Position numbers and translations under genes: made by a program. A DNA stretch of 19,878 bases from Eubacteriales bacterium (lineage in GTDB: Bacteria > Bacillota > Clostridia > Peptostreptococcales > Anaerovoracaceae): positions 1-19,878 of the forward strand of contig JAQUXD010000017.1 in assembly GCA_028692535.1 (NCBI GenBank). Direction: 5' to 3'. Numbering within the stretch: position 1 is the first letter of the stretch; each line of letters begins with the position of its first letter. Below are positions 13,750 through 19,878 of this stretch, in pieces. The notes beneath the pieces are model-generated. The model had not been told where the DNA came from and searched no databases. It was given only the letters and a program-made list of their open reading frames with translations.

Positions 13750-14127
13750 ATGGCTCGTATAGCCGGTGTCGACTTACCCAGAGAAAAACGAGTAGAAATC
13801 GGACTCACCTACATTTTCGGGATCGGGAGAACTTCAGCCGCCGAGATTTTGAAGAAATCCGGCGTCAGCCCCGATACGAGGGTGAAGGATCTTTCCGAGG
13901 ACGAAGTCGGTGCAATCAGAAAGATCATCGAATCGGATTATGATGTGGAAGGTGATCTCAGAAGAGACGTTTCCATGAATATCAAACGTCTGATGGAGAT
14001 CGGATGCTACAGAGGGATCAGACACAGAAGAGGACTGCCCGTACGCGGACAGAACACCAAAAACAACAGCCGTACCAGAAAAGGCCCGAAGAAGACCGTC
14101 GGCCGGAAAAAGAAAGCGACGAAATAA
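13750..14127 (+). CDS. rpsM: 30S ribosomal protein S13
   Basis: S13 is in the 30S head, contacts P-site tRNA and forms bridges to the 50S subunit. The 125-residue protein has MARIAGVDLPREKRVEIGLT, the helix-hairpin-helix GIGRTSAAEILKKSGVS, IGCYRGIRHRRGLPVRGQ, and the extended basic tail NTKNNSRTRKGPKKTVGRKK. AGGAGGT lies at 13737-13743. It opens the alpha block behind the structured rpmJ-rpsM gap. Confidence 0.98.
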   Translation: MARIAGVDLPREKRVEIGLTYIFGIGRTSAAEILKKSGVSPDTRVKDLSEDEVGAIRKIIESDYDVEGDLRRDVSMNIKRLMEIGCYRGIRHRRGLPVRGQNTKNNSRTRKGPKKTVGRKKKATK

Positions 14128-14141
14128 GGAGGTAAGCTTTA

Positions 14142-14537
14142 ATGGCAACAGTAAAGAAAACTGTACGCAAAAAGAGAAGAGAACGCAAGAACATTGAAAG
14201 CGGTCAGGCTCACATCCAGGCTTCCTTCAACAACACGCTTGTGACTCTTACAGACCTGAGCGGAAACGCTCTGGCATGGTCCAGTGCCGGATCTCTGGGC
14301 TTCAAGGGCTCCAGAAAATCCACGCCCTTCGCAGCGCAGATGGCTGCGGAAGAAGCCGCTAAAGGCGCCATGGAACACGGCCTCAAAACCGTGGAGGTCT
14401 ATGTAAAGGGTCCCGGATCCGGCAGAGAAGCCGCTATTCGGGCACTTCAGACCGCCGGTCTGAACATCACCTTGATCAAAGATATCACTCCGATTCCTCA
14501 CAACGGCTGCAGACCGCCGAAGAGAAGAAGAGTATAG
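14142..14537 (+). CDS. rpsK: 30S ribosomal protein S11
   Basis: S11 is on the 30S platform near the E-site codon. The 131-residue protein has a basic N-terminus (KKTVRKKRRERKNIESGQAH), the FNNTLVTLTDLSGNALAWSS segment, SRKSTPFAAQMAAEEAAK, and the signature end IPHNGCRPPKRRRV. AAGGAGGT lies at 14126-14133, immediately after the rpsM stop. Confidence 0.98.
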   Translation: MATVKKTVRKKRRERKNIESGQAHIQASFNNTLVTLTDLSGNALAWSSAGSLGFKGSRKSTPFAAQMAAEEAAKGAMEHGLKTVEVYVKGPGSGREAAIRALQTAGLNITLIKDITPIPHNGCRPPKRRRV

Positions 14538-14555
14538 GTAGGGAGGTACGGAAAT

Positions 14556-15176
14556 ATGGCAAGATATACAGGACCTTCCTGCAGACTTTGCAGAAGAGAA
14601 GGACAGAAGCTGTTCTTGAAAGGCGAGCGCTGCTATAGCGGCAAATGCGCCTTGGAAAAGAGAAATTACGCCCCCGGTCAGCATGGCCAGGGAAGGAAGA
14701 AAGTCTCCAACTACGGTCTTCAGCTTCGTGAGAAGCAAAAAGCCAAGAGATTTTACGGACTGCAGGAAACGCAGTTTAAAAACTACTTTACCAAAGCCGC
14801 CAGCAAGCGAGGCATTACGGGTGAGACCCTGCTGATCATGCTGGAAACTCGCCTGGACAATACGGTATTCCGTATGGGTTTTGCCTCTTCCAGAAAGGAA
14901 GCGCGGCAGCTGGTCTGTCACGGACACTTTACGGTGAACGGAAAGAAAGTCGACATTCCTTCCTACAGTGTCAAACCCGGTGAGATCATCAAAGTAAAGG
15001 AAAAGAGCGTATCTTCTCCTAAATTCAAGGAAATCAAAGAGATGACCATCAGCACACCCGCATGGTTGAGCATCGATACAGATAAACTGGAAGGCAAGAT
15101 TTTGTCTCTGCCCGACAGAAGCATGATCGACACTCCGGTGGAAGAGCAACTGATCGTCGAGTTGTACTCGAAGTAA
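14556..15176 (+). CDS. rpsD: 30S ribosomal protein S4, zinc type
   Basis: S4 starts 30S assembly and helps line the mRNA entry tunnel. The 206-residue protein has four N-terminal cysteines C9, C12 (SCRLC), C26 and C31 (CYSGKC), the zinc-binding form of S4. The APGQHGQGRKKVSNYGLQLR segment and the S4-type RNA-binding domain (LETRLDNTVFRMGFASSRKE, then ARQLVCHGHFTVNGKKVDIP) are complete. In Bacillus subtilis rpsD is a separate transcript. Its location here between rpsK and rpoA is the clostridial arrangement and makes S4 a candidate regulator of this block. Confidence 0.98.
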   Translation: MARYTGPSCRLCRREGQKLFLKGERCYSGKCALEKRNYAPGQHGQGRKKVSNYGLQLREKQKAKRFYGLQETQFKNYFTKAASKRGITGETLLIMLETRLDNTVFRMGFASSRKEARQLVCHGHFTVNGKKVDIPSYSVKPGEIIKVKEKSVSSPKFKEIKEMTISTPAWLSIDTDKLEGKILSLPDRSMIDTPVEEQLIVELYSK

Positions 15177-15233
15177 TCAATCCCTAACCATGAGAATATA
15201 TCTGTTAAATCGATTGTAAAGGAGGGATTTTGA

Positions 15234-16181
15234 GTGATCGAAATTGAAAAGCCAACCATCGAATGTGTATATTCGGAAGATGATCCCAGCTACGGTAAAT
15301 TTATCGTAGAACCCCTCGAAAGAGGATACGGCACCACATTGGGCAACAGTTTGCGGAGAATTCTCCTCAACTCGCTGCCCGGGGCAGCCGTCACCTCCGT
15401 CAAAATTGATGGAATACTCCACGAGTTTTCCACCATCCCCGGCGTTAAGGAAGACGTTACGGAGATCATACTGAATTTAAAACATCTGGCGATCGCGCTC
15501 CACGGAGAAGACACAAAGCGGGCGCTGATCAATGCCCAGGGCCCCATGGAGGTGACCGCTGCGGACATCGTTGCAGACAGCGAATTGGAAATATTTAATC
15601 CGGATTTGCATATCGCAACACTGGAGGACAATGCCAGTCTGGTGATGGAGGTCAATATCTCCACCGGCAGAGGCTATGTACCTGCGGACCAGAATAAGAG
15701 CGAGAATACACCCATTGCGGTGATTCCCATCGATAGCATCTATACGCCGGTGTTAAAGGTAAACTTCACGGTGGAAAACACCCGGGTAGGCCAAGTGACC
15801 GACTATGACCGGCTGATTCTTGAAATCTGGACCGACGGCAGCATTTCTCCCGAGGAGAGTGTTTCCATAGGCGCCAAAATCATGCAGGAGCATCTGAAGC
15901 TGTTCATCGACCTTACAGAAAGCATGCACTCCATGGAGATCATGGTGGAGAAGGAAGAAGATCAGAAAGAAAAAGCGCTGGAGATGAGCATCGAGGAGCT
16001 GGAACTATCTGTACGATCCTTCAACTGTCTGAAGCGGGCTGCGATCAACACGGTCGAAGAGCTGACACGCAAGACGGAAGAAGACATGATGAAGGTCCGG
16101 AATCTCGGGAAGAAGTCTCTGGACGAAGTGAAGCATAAACTGGAAGAATTGGGTCTCGGTTTAAAACCGAGCGATGAATAG
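15234..16181 (+). CDS. rpoA: RNA polymerase alpha subunit
   Basis: Alpha dimerises to nucleate RNA polymerase and contacts UP elements and activators. The 315-residue protein starts at GTG 15234, giving IEIEKPTIE, with AAAGGAGG at 15218-15225. The N-terminal domain has GKFIVEPLERGYGTTLGNSL and RRILLNSLPGAAVTSVKIDG; the C-terminal domain begins near residue 245 (ELELSVRSFNCLKRAAINTV), with helix-hairpin-helix residues GKKSLDEVKHKLEELGLGLK. The linker is acidic (EKEEDQKEKALEMS). A GTG start is unremarkable in this family in Bacillota. Confidence 0.98.
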   Translation: MIEIEKPTIECVYSEDDPSYGKFIVEPLERGYGTTLGNSLRRILLNSLPGAAVTSVKIDGILHEFSTIPGVKEDVTEIILNLKHLAIALHGEDTKRALINAQGPMEVTAADIVADSELEIFNPDLHIATLEDNASLVMEVNISTGRGYVPADQNKSENTPIAVIPIDSIYTPVLKVNFTVENTRVGQVTDYDRLILEIWTDGSISPEESVSIGAKIMQEHLKLFIDLTESMHSMEIMVEKEEDQKEKALEMSIEELELSVRSFNCLKRAAINTVEELTRKTEEDMMKVRNLGKKSLDEVKHKLEELGLGLKPSDE

Positions 16182-16201
16182 CGCAAGAAGGAGGATTCGA
16201 A

Positions 16202-16543
16202 ATGCCCGGATATAGAAAACTGGGGGTGAAAACTGCCCACAGAAAATCCATGCTGAGAAATCTCGTAACGGATCTTTTACGTGAAGGCCGCATTCAGACC
16301 ACCGAATGCAGAGCCAAGGAAGCAAGAAGAGAAGCCGAAAAGATGATCACGTTGGGGAAACGCGGCGACTTACACGCCAGACGCCAGGTGTTGGCTTATG
16401 TCGTGGATGAAGATGTGGTGACGAAGCTCTTTGACGAGATCGCGCCCCGCTACGAGGAACGCAACGGTGGTTACACGAGAATTCTGAAGCTGGGTCCCCG
16501 CAGGGGCGACACTGCAGAAGTAGTATTTCTGGAACTGGTGTAA
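16202..16543 (+). CDS. rplQ: 50S ribosomal protein L17
   Basis: L17 lies at the tunnel exit and is the last gene of the supercluster. The 113-residue protein begins MPGYRKLGVKTAHRKSMLRN, with LVTDLLREGRIQTTECRAKE, the AEKMITLGKRGDLHARRQVL segment, and the C-terminal NGGYTRILKLGPRRGDTAEV. AAGGAGG lies at 16188-16194. A strong terminator follows about 55 bp downstream. Confidence 0.98.
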   Translation: MPGYRKLGVKTAHRKSMLRNLVTDLLREGRIQTTECRAKEARREAEKMITLGKRGDLHARRQVLAYVVDEDVVTKLFDEIAPRYEERNGGYTRILKLGPRRGDTAEVVFLELV

Positions 16544-16555
16544 CAATTGACAGAT

Positions 16556-16579
16556 GGAGGACAATTATACTGTACCTCC
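16556..16579 (+). other. Small hairpin ahead of the operon terminator
   Basis: GGAGG (16556-16560) pairs with CCTCC (16575-16579); ACA/TGT extends the stem past a single bulged A. It lies between the rplQ stop and the terminator and may act as a 3'-end stabiliser. Function unknown. Confidence 0.3.
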
Positions 16580-16596
16580 CTGTGAAACAAAAGACC

Positions 16597-16627
16597 AAAG
16601 CGGTCGGAATGCTCCGACCGCTTTTTT
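16597..16627 (+). terminator. Intrinsic terminator of the ribosomal protein supercluster
   Basis: A perfect 12-bp stem, AAAGCGGTCGGA (16597-16608) with TCCGACCGCTTT (16613-16624), closes on the tetraloop ATGC and ends in a run of six T (16622-16627). This is a textbook rho-independent terminator and marks the end of the operon. Confidence 0.95.
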
Positions 16628-16723
16628 CGCGCGTATTTATACTTTCTTAACACCTGCTCTGAATTTTTGACGGCACGTTTACCTCTTTTGGTGTATACCC
16701 TTGTAGGAGGGCAGGTAGTAGAT

Positions 16724-17167
16724 ATGGAAGAACTCTTCATCATCATTCCGCTGTTGGCATTCATGGCCATTCTCTATCGTTGGATGTGCCATCTGGACGA
16801 ATTTTGCGGATTGAAAATCGATCCCGAACAGGATTCGGAATACGTATGGAAGGATGTGCTTTTATTTGGCAAAGATCCATCACTGTGCTCGTCTTTGCGC
16901 TCGCAGCGATTGGATTTCGATACCGTGGAATGTCCGGCATTTCCGTTGCTGCGGATGTATCGAATCGTTGCAGCGATATCCGAAAACGATCTGGACAACA
17001 TGCTATTGTGCACACTGGCAAAGCAGCGTGATCCTTCGGTGCGTACCGTTGCGTTGTGCAACGGACGGGTCTATCGCGAGATTTTTGACCAACCGGCAGT
17101 GGATGTGGTTGTGACAGACCGACTGACCATCCTGAAAATACTTACAGCCTGGGAGGTGCTTTCTTGA
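16724..17167 (+). CDS. Small membrane-anchored protein with degenerate RCK/TrkA-N-like domain
   Basis: No named family was recognised. The 147-residue protein has one hydrophobic N-terminal segment (residues 4-18, FIIIPLLAFMAIL). Its soluble part resembles the second half of a TrkA-N/RCK domain: IVAAISENDLDNMLLCTLAK (81-100), then RTVALCNGRVYREIF and VDVVVTDRLTILKIL, which match the family's 'A-x-x-x-D-x-x-N-x-x-x-x-x-x-AK' and 'V-x-x-P-x-x' patterns. The first strand (KDVLLFGKDPSL, 43-54) sits where GxGxxG should be but lacks it, and the third strand appears deleted, so nucleotide binding is doubtful. The start is ATG 16724 (AGGAGG 16705-16710, a long 13-nt spacing). Its TGA overlaps the ktrB TTG start. 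Probably an accessory subunit of KtrAB; inference. Confidence 0.7.
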   Translation: MEELFIIIPLLAFMAILYRWMCHLDEFCGLKIDPEQDSEYVWKDVLLFGKDPSLCSSLRSQRLDFDTVECPAFPLLRMYRIVAAISENDLDNMLLCTLAKQRDPSVRTVALCNGRVYREIFDQPAVDVVVTDRLTILKILTAWEVLS

Positions 17168-18483
17168 AGGTACGTTTGAAATCGATCCGAGTCTTGCTGG
17201 TCGGTTTTGCATTGATCATATGGATCGGCGGAATCCTGCTGTGGCTGCCGATTTCCAGTCACAACGGTATTTCGTTTATCGACGCCATTTTTACAGCCAC
17301 ATCAGCGGCCTGCGTTACCGGTCTTGTTGTATTCGATACGTATTCTCAGTTCACCGTATTTGGACAGGGCGTGATTCTGATTCTGATACAGGTCGGTGGC
17401 TTGGGCTTTATGATGATCGGCGTGTTATTCTTTCTGTTTATGGGACGGCGCATCGGGCTGCGTCAACGAGCACTGCTCATGGAGTCCACAGGGATCTGGA
17501 AAGTCGGCGGGATCGTGCGGCTCACGCGTCGCGTCCTGATCATGACCGGTATCATCGAGCTGTGCGGCGCTCTGCTTCTGGCGATTCGCTTTTGTCCGCA
17601 GATGGGGCTGGCTCAGGGCTTGTGGCATGGCCTGTTTCACTCCGTCTCAGCCTTCTGCAATGCTGGTTTCGATTTGATGGGCATTCTGGAGCCCGGCAGT
17701 TCCCTGACTCATTTTCAGGGAGATCTTCTGGTGAACGGCACCGTGACAGCGTTGATTATCGTCGGTGGTTTGGGGTTCTTCCTGTGGAACGATCTTTTTG
17801 AAAAAAAACTGGTGTTTTCCGAGTATCAGCTTCATACGAAGATCGTATTGACCGCGACGGCGATCTTGTTGGGTGTCGGAACTCTGGGATTTTTCTTTCT
17901 GGAGAAGAACACGTCCATGGTGGGACTGCCCTTTCCGGAACGGCTTCTGGCGTCCTTTTTCCAGTCCGTTACGCCCAGGACCGCAGGCTTCAACACCGTT
18001 GAAATGGCAGAGATGAGTGAAGGCGGAACGCTGCTGACCATGCTGTTGATGCTGGTGGGCGCAGGTTCAGGATCCACTGCAGGAGGTATAAAAGTGACGA
18101 CATTGACAGTCCTGACTCTTTCCGTGGTGTCTTATTCTCTGGGGCACGAAGACCTGAATATCTTCGGCAGAAGACTGGAAGCAGAGGCGCTGAAAAGAGC
18201 CTGCTCGAATACAACGTTATACATCAGTTTGATACTGTTTGGCGGATTTGTGCTCAGCATACAGGGATTTCCTCTGACAGACGCTATGTTTGAAGCAGTT
18301 TCCGCTCTGGGAACGGTGGGCCTCAGCCGTGGAATTACGCCGGAACTGACGACGCTGTCCAAGATGGCGATCGCTATGCTCATGTATAGCGGACGGATCG
18401 GCAGCTTATCGGTTGCCATGGCTATGATCAATCCCGAGCACAGTCCCATCAAGAATCCGGCAGAGAAAATTATCATCGGATAA
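17164..18483 (+). CDS. ktrB: KtrB/TrkH-family potassium uptake channel subunit
   Basis: This membrane subunit imports potassium, driven by membrane potential or sodium. The 439-residue protein has the four-repeat pore architecture of the family. Selectivity-filter segments are VTGLV (51-55), CNAGFD (165-170), TAGFN (273-277) and GTVGLS (383-388), each keeping its filter glycine. The glycine/serine-rich gating loop GAGSGSTAGGIK (299-310) is the usual KtrB type. The start is TTG 17164, overlapping the preceding stop by 4 bp, with GGAGGTG at 17152-17158, so it is translationally coupled to the upstream gene. The short single-RCK partner downstream makes KtrB a better name than TrkH. Confidence 0.95.
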   Translation: MKVRLKSIRVLLVGFALIIWIGGILLWLPISSHNGISFIDAIFTATSAACVTGLVVFDTYSQFTVFGQGVILILIQVGGLGFMMIGVLFFLFMGRRIGLRQRALLMESTGIWKVGGIVRLTRRVLIMTGIIELCGALLLAIRFCPQMGLAQGLWHGLFHSVSAFCNAGFDLMGILEPGSSLTHFQGDLLVNGTVTALIIVGGLGFFLWNDLFEKKLVFSEYQLHTKIVLTATAILLGVGTLGFFFLEKNTSMVGLPFPERLLASFFQSVTPRTAGFNTVEMAEMSEGGTLLTMLLMLVGAGSGSTAGGIKVTTLTVLTLSVVSYSLGHEDLNIFGRRLEAEALKRACSNTTLYISLILFGGFVLSIQGFPLTDAMFEAVSALGTVGLSRGITPELTTLSKMAIAMLMYSGRIGSLSVAMAMINPEHSPIKNPAEKIIIG

Positions 18484-18495
18484 AAGGAGAATCAT

Positions 18496-19146
18496 ATGAA
18501 ATCATTTTTAGTCATCGGTCTGGGCCGCTTTGGCCAGCATCTGGCCTTGAAACTGATGGATCTCGGCAACGAAGTTATGGCTGTCGATAAAAAGGAAGAC
18601 AGGGTGACACGGATCGCTCATTTGGTTACGGCCTCTCAGATCGGCGACTGCCAGGACGAAGAGGTTTTAAAGGCACTCGGCGTTAAAAACTACGACGCTT
18701 GTTTCGTGTGTGTAAGCGCCGATTTTCAATGCTCGCTGGAGGTTACCTGCGCACTGAAGGAGTTGGGTGCGCAATACGTGGTAGCTCGGGCTGACCGTGA
18801 TAAGCAGGCAAAATTTTTAAAGAGTATCGGCGCTGATGAAGTGATCCACACAGAGATGGATATGGCCCATCGGATCGCAGTACGGTTTTCTGCAAAAGGC
18901 GCTTTTGAGTATATCGAACTGACTCCGGAATATGCCATTTTCGAAATTGCCACACCTAAAAGCTGGGTCGGCCAGTCCGTCTCCGAAGTGGGGGTGCGCA
19001 GAGAGTACAACATCAATGTGATCGGCATAAAAAAGGGCAGCGACATTACGCCGCTGACCAAAGCCGGGTATGTGTTTTCCGAAAGCGAGCATTTGATCAT
19101 TGCCGGCAGTCAGAAGGATGCGCTGAGGTTGATGCGAATCCGTTAG
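18496..19146 (+). CDS. ktrA: KtrA-type potassium uptake regulator (RCK protein)
   Basis: KtrA forms a cytoplasmic octameric ring that gates KtrB in response to ATP/ADP and cyclic di-AMP. The 216-residue protein has an intact Rossmann motif GLGRFG (8-13), the acidic residue ending strand 2 (VMAVDKKEDR), and the AHLVTASQIGDCQDEEVLKA segment. RCK_N continues to about residue 135, followed by an RCK_C domain (about 140-216: IATPKSWVGQSVSEVGVRRE, VIGIKKGSDI). It is a single RCK pair, half of Escherichia coli TrkA. AAAGGAG at 18483-18489 precedes the ATG. The gene converges on the kdpE-like remnant 29 bp downstream, with no clear terminator between. Confidence 0.95.
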   Translation: MKSFLVIGLGRFGQHLALKLMDLGNEVMAVDKKEDRVTRIAHLVTASQIGDCQDEEVLKALGVKNYDACFVCVSADFQCSLEVTCALKELGAQYVVARADRDKQAKFLKSIGADEVIHTEMDMAHRIAVRFSAKGAFEYIELTPEYAIFEIATPKSWVGQSVSEVGVRREYNINVIGIKKGSDITPLTKAGYVFSESEHLIIAGSQKDALRLMRIR

Positions 19147-19175
19147 ATTCGATTGCGGTTTCGGGGCGGCAGGCG

Positions 19176-19760
19176 CTATTCGTCTGCGAACCTGTACCCC
19201 ACGCCGATTTCCGTAAAGATGAACCTTGGATTTGTGGTGTCTCGCTCGATCTTTCTCCTTAGGTTTGCCATAAAGACCCTTACGGTTCGAGTATCTCCGA
19301 CTTCGTCGTATCCCCAAATCTGCCGCAGAATGTAGTTGTGCGTGAGCACCCGTCCTTTATTGGCGATGAGCAGCGTTAAAAGGCGATACTCTGTTTGCGT
19401 CAGATGGACCTCCAGGTCGTCTACGGTGACTCTTCTCTTTGCATAGTCTACTGTCAGCCAGTCGCAAACGAATGTGGCGTCGCCTTCCTGGGTCATAGAA
19501 CGGATCTTTCGCTCAGCGACCCGAATTCGCGCCAGAAGCTCTCCCATATGAAACGGCTTAGTGATATAGTCGTCAGCGCCGGCATCCAGTGCTTCGATTT
19601 TTTCTTTCTCCTGATCCCGGGCAGAGATCACCAAGATCGGTGTGCCGGAAAAGGACCGAATATCTCGGATCACTTCCACGCCGTCTTTGTCGGGCAGGCC
19701 CAGATCCAACAGGACAATGTCGGGGTGGTGCGACGTGAACAGGAACATTCCTTCCGCCGC
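19176..19760 (-). pseudogene. kdpE: KdpE-like response regulator missing its N-terminus
   Basis: This is an OmpR/PhoB-family regulator with the phospho-acceptor Asp in VLLDLGLPD, the switch residues VISA (Ser) and TKPF (Lys), and a complete winged-helix DNA-binding domain (VHLTQTEYRLLTLLIANKGR, RTVRVFMANLRRKIE, FTEIGVGYRF). The native sequence starts abruptly around AAEGMFLFTSHHPD (19760). The first strand and acidic Asp pair of the receiver, about 40 residues, are absent. An open frame reaches an ATG at 19850, but its first 30 residues are histidine kinase DNA read in another frame. KdpDE senses potassium in many Bacillota, which fits the adjacent ktrAB. The Kdp assignment is by resemblance and context. 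Confidence 0.6.
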
Positions 19761-19878
19761 CGGTATCGGACACTGTAAAGACCGCATCGGGACCGTCAAC
19801 CGATACATCCAAACGGATCTTTGCTTCCGGCGGTGTATGTCGAACTGCATTCACCAGCAGATTGACCAACACTTGTAC
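19753..19878 (-). pseudogene. kdpD: KdpD-like histidine kinase fragment, cut off after the N- and G1-boxes
   Basis: Reading leftward from the window edge, the frame gives VQVLVNLLVNAVRHTPPEAK (N-box of a HATPase domain) followed by VDGPDAVFTVSDTGGG (start of the G1 box). The kinase sequence then ends and the same DNA continues, one frame away, as the middle of the response regulator. The rest of the ATP-binding domain (F and G2 boxes) is missing. The upstream part of the gene lies beyond the window. A KdpD-type sensor kinase is the best guess; a general OmpR-family kinase is possible. Confidence 0.6.

Noticed and set aside
16547..16571. TTGACA and TATACT downstream of rplQ as a promoter
   Set aside because: Spacing is only 13 bp, and both fall in a hairpin directly before the operon terminator, so any transcript would stop at once.
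16555..16671. Short open frame starting at ATG 16555
   Set aside because: No ribosome binding site, runs through the terminator hairpin, and the product resembles nothing.
16667..16699. TTGACG (16667-16672) with TATACC (16694-16699) as the ktr operon promoter
   Set aside because: The spacer is 21 bp and the -10 match is weak. A promoter is expected between 16628 and 16720, but no element is convincing.
19147..19175. Bidirectional terminator between ktrA and the kdpE-like remnant
   Set aside because: The 29-bp gap shows no stable inverted repeat with T-tracts on either strand.

Overview
This window carries one complete S10-spc-alpha ribosomal protein supercluster (about 1.1-16.5 kb, all + strand). 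To its left is a remnant of a dipeptidase gene, to its right a small potassium-transport locus. The organism looks like a member of Clostridia (Bacillota) of moderate GC. The evidence is strong AGGAGG-type ribosome binding sites almost everywhere, the order secY-adk-map-infA-rpmJ-rpsM-rpsK-rpsD-rpoA-rplQ with rpsD inside the alpha cluster (unlike Bacillus), a short zinc-type S14, zinc-type S4, L36 and adenylate kinase, and KtrAB-type potassium uptake. Species cannot be named from the sequence alone.

Layout. 1-584: the end of a PepV-like M20 dipeptidase reading frame that has lost its C-terminal catalytic part and a conserved histidine. 585-1123: a non-coding stretch with a likely promoter (783-811) and a leader of about 310 nt rich in hairpins, including an attenuator-like structure and two 7-bp helices that cross each other. 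1124-16543: 31 genes, rpsJ to rplQ, mostly 10-25 bp apart and almost certainly co-transcribed. They include two genes too short for ordinary ORF thresholds (rpmD, rpmJ). The only longer internal gap is 13607-13749 (rpmJ-rpsM), which holds a strong GCGA-capped hairpin with pseudoknot potential just upstream of the S13/S11/S4/RpoA/L17 block. 16597-16627: a strong intrinsic terminator.

16724-19146: a three-gene potassium locus. The first gene encodes a small protein with one membrane segment and a degenerate, shortened RCK/TrkA-N-like domain; its stop overlaps the TTG start of a KtrB/TrkH channel subunit, which is followed by a KtrA-type RCK regulator. 19176-19878 (- strand, convergent): a KdpE-like response regulator and a KdpD-like histidine kinase joined by what looks like a deletion. 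The kinase breaks off right after its N-box/G1 region, and the regulator starts part-way through its receiver domain in another frame.

The genes build the ribosome, export proteins (SecY), remove initiator methionine (Map), balance adenylates (Adk), start translation (IF-1) and make the RNA polymerase alpha subunit. The most unusual items are the RCK-like membrane protein, the kdpD/kdpE junction, the two structured non-coding RNA regions and the long Arg/Asp-rich tail on ribosomal protein S3.
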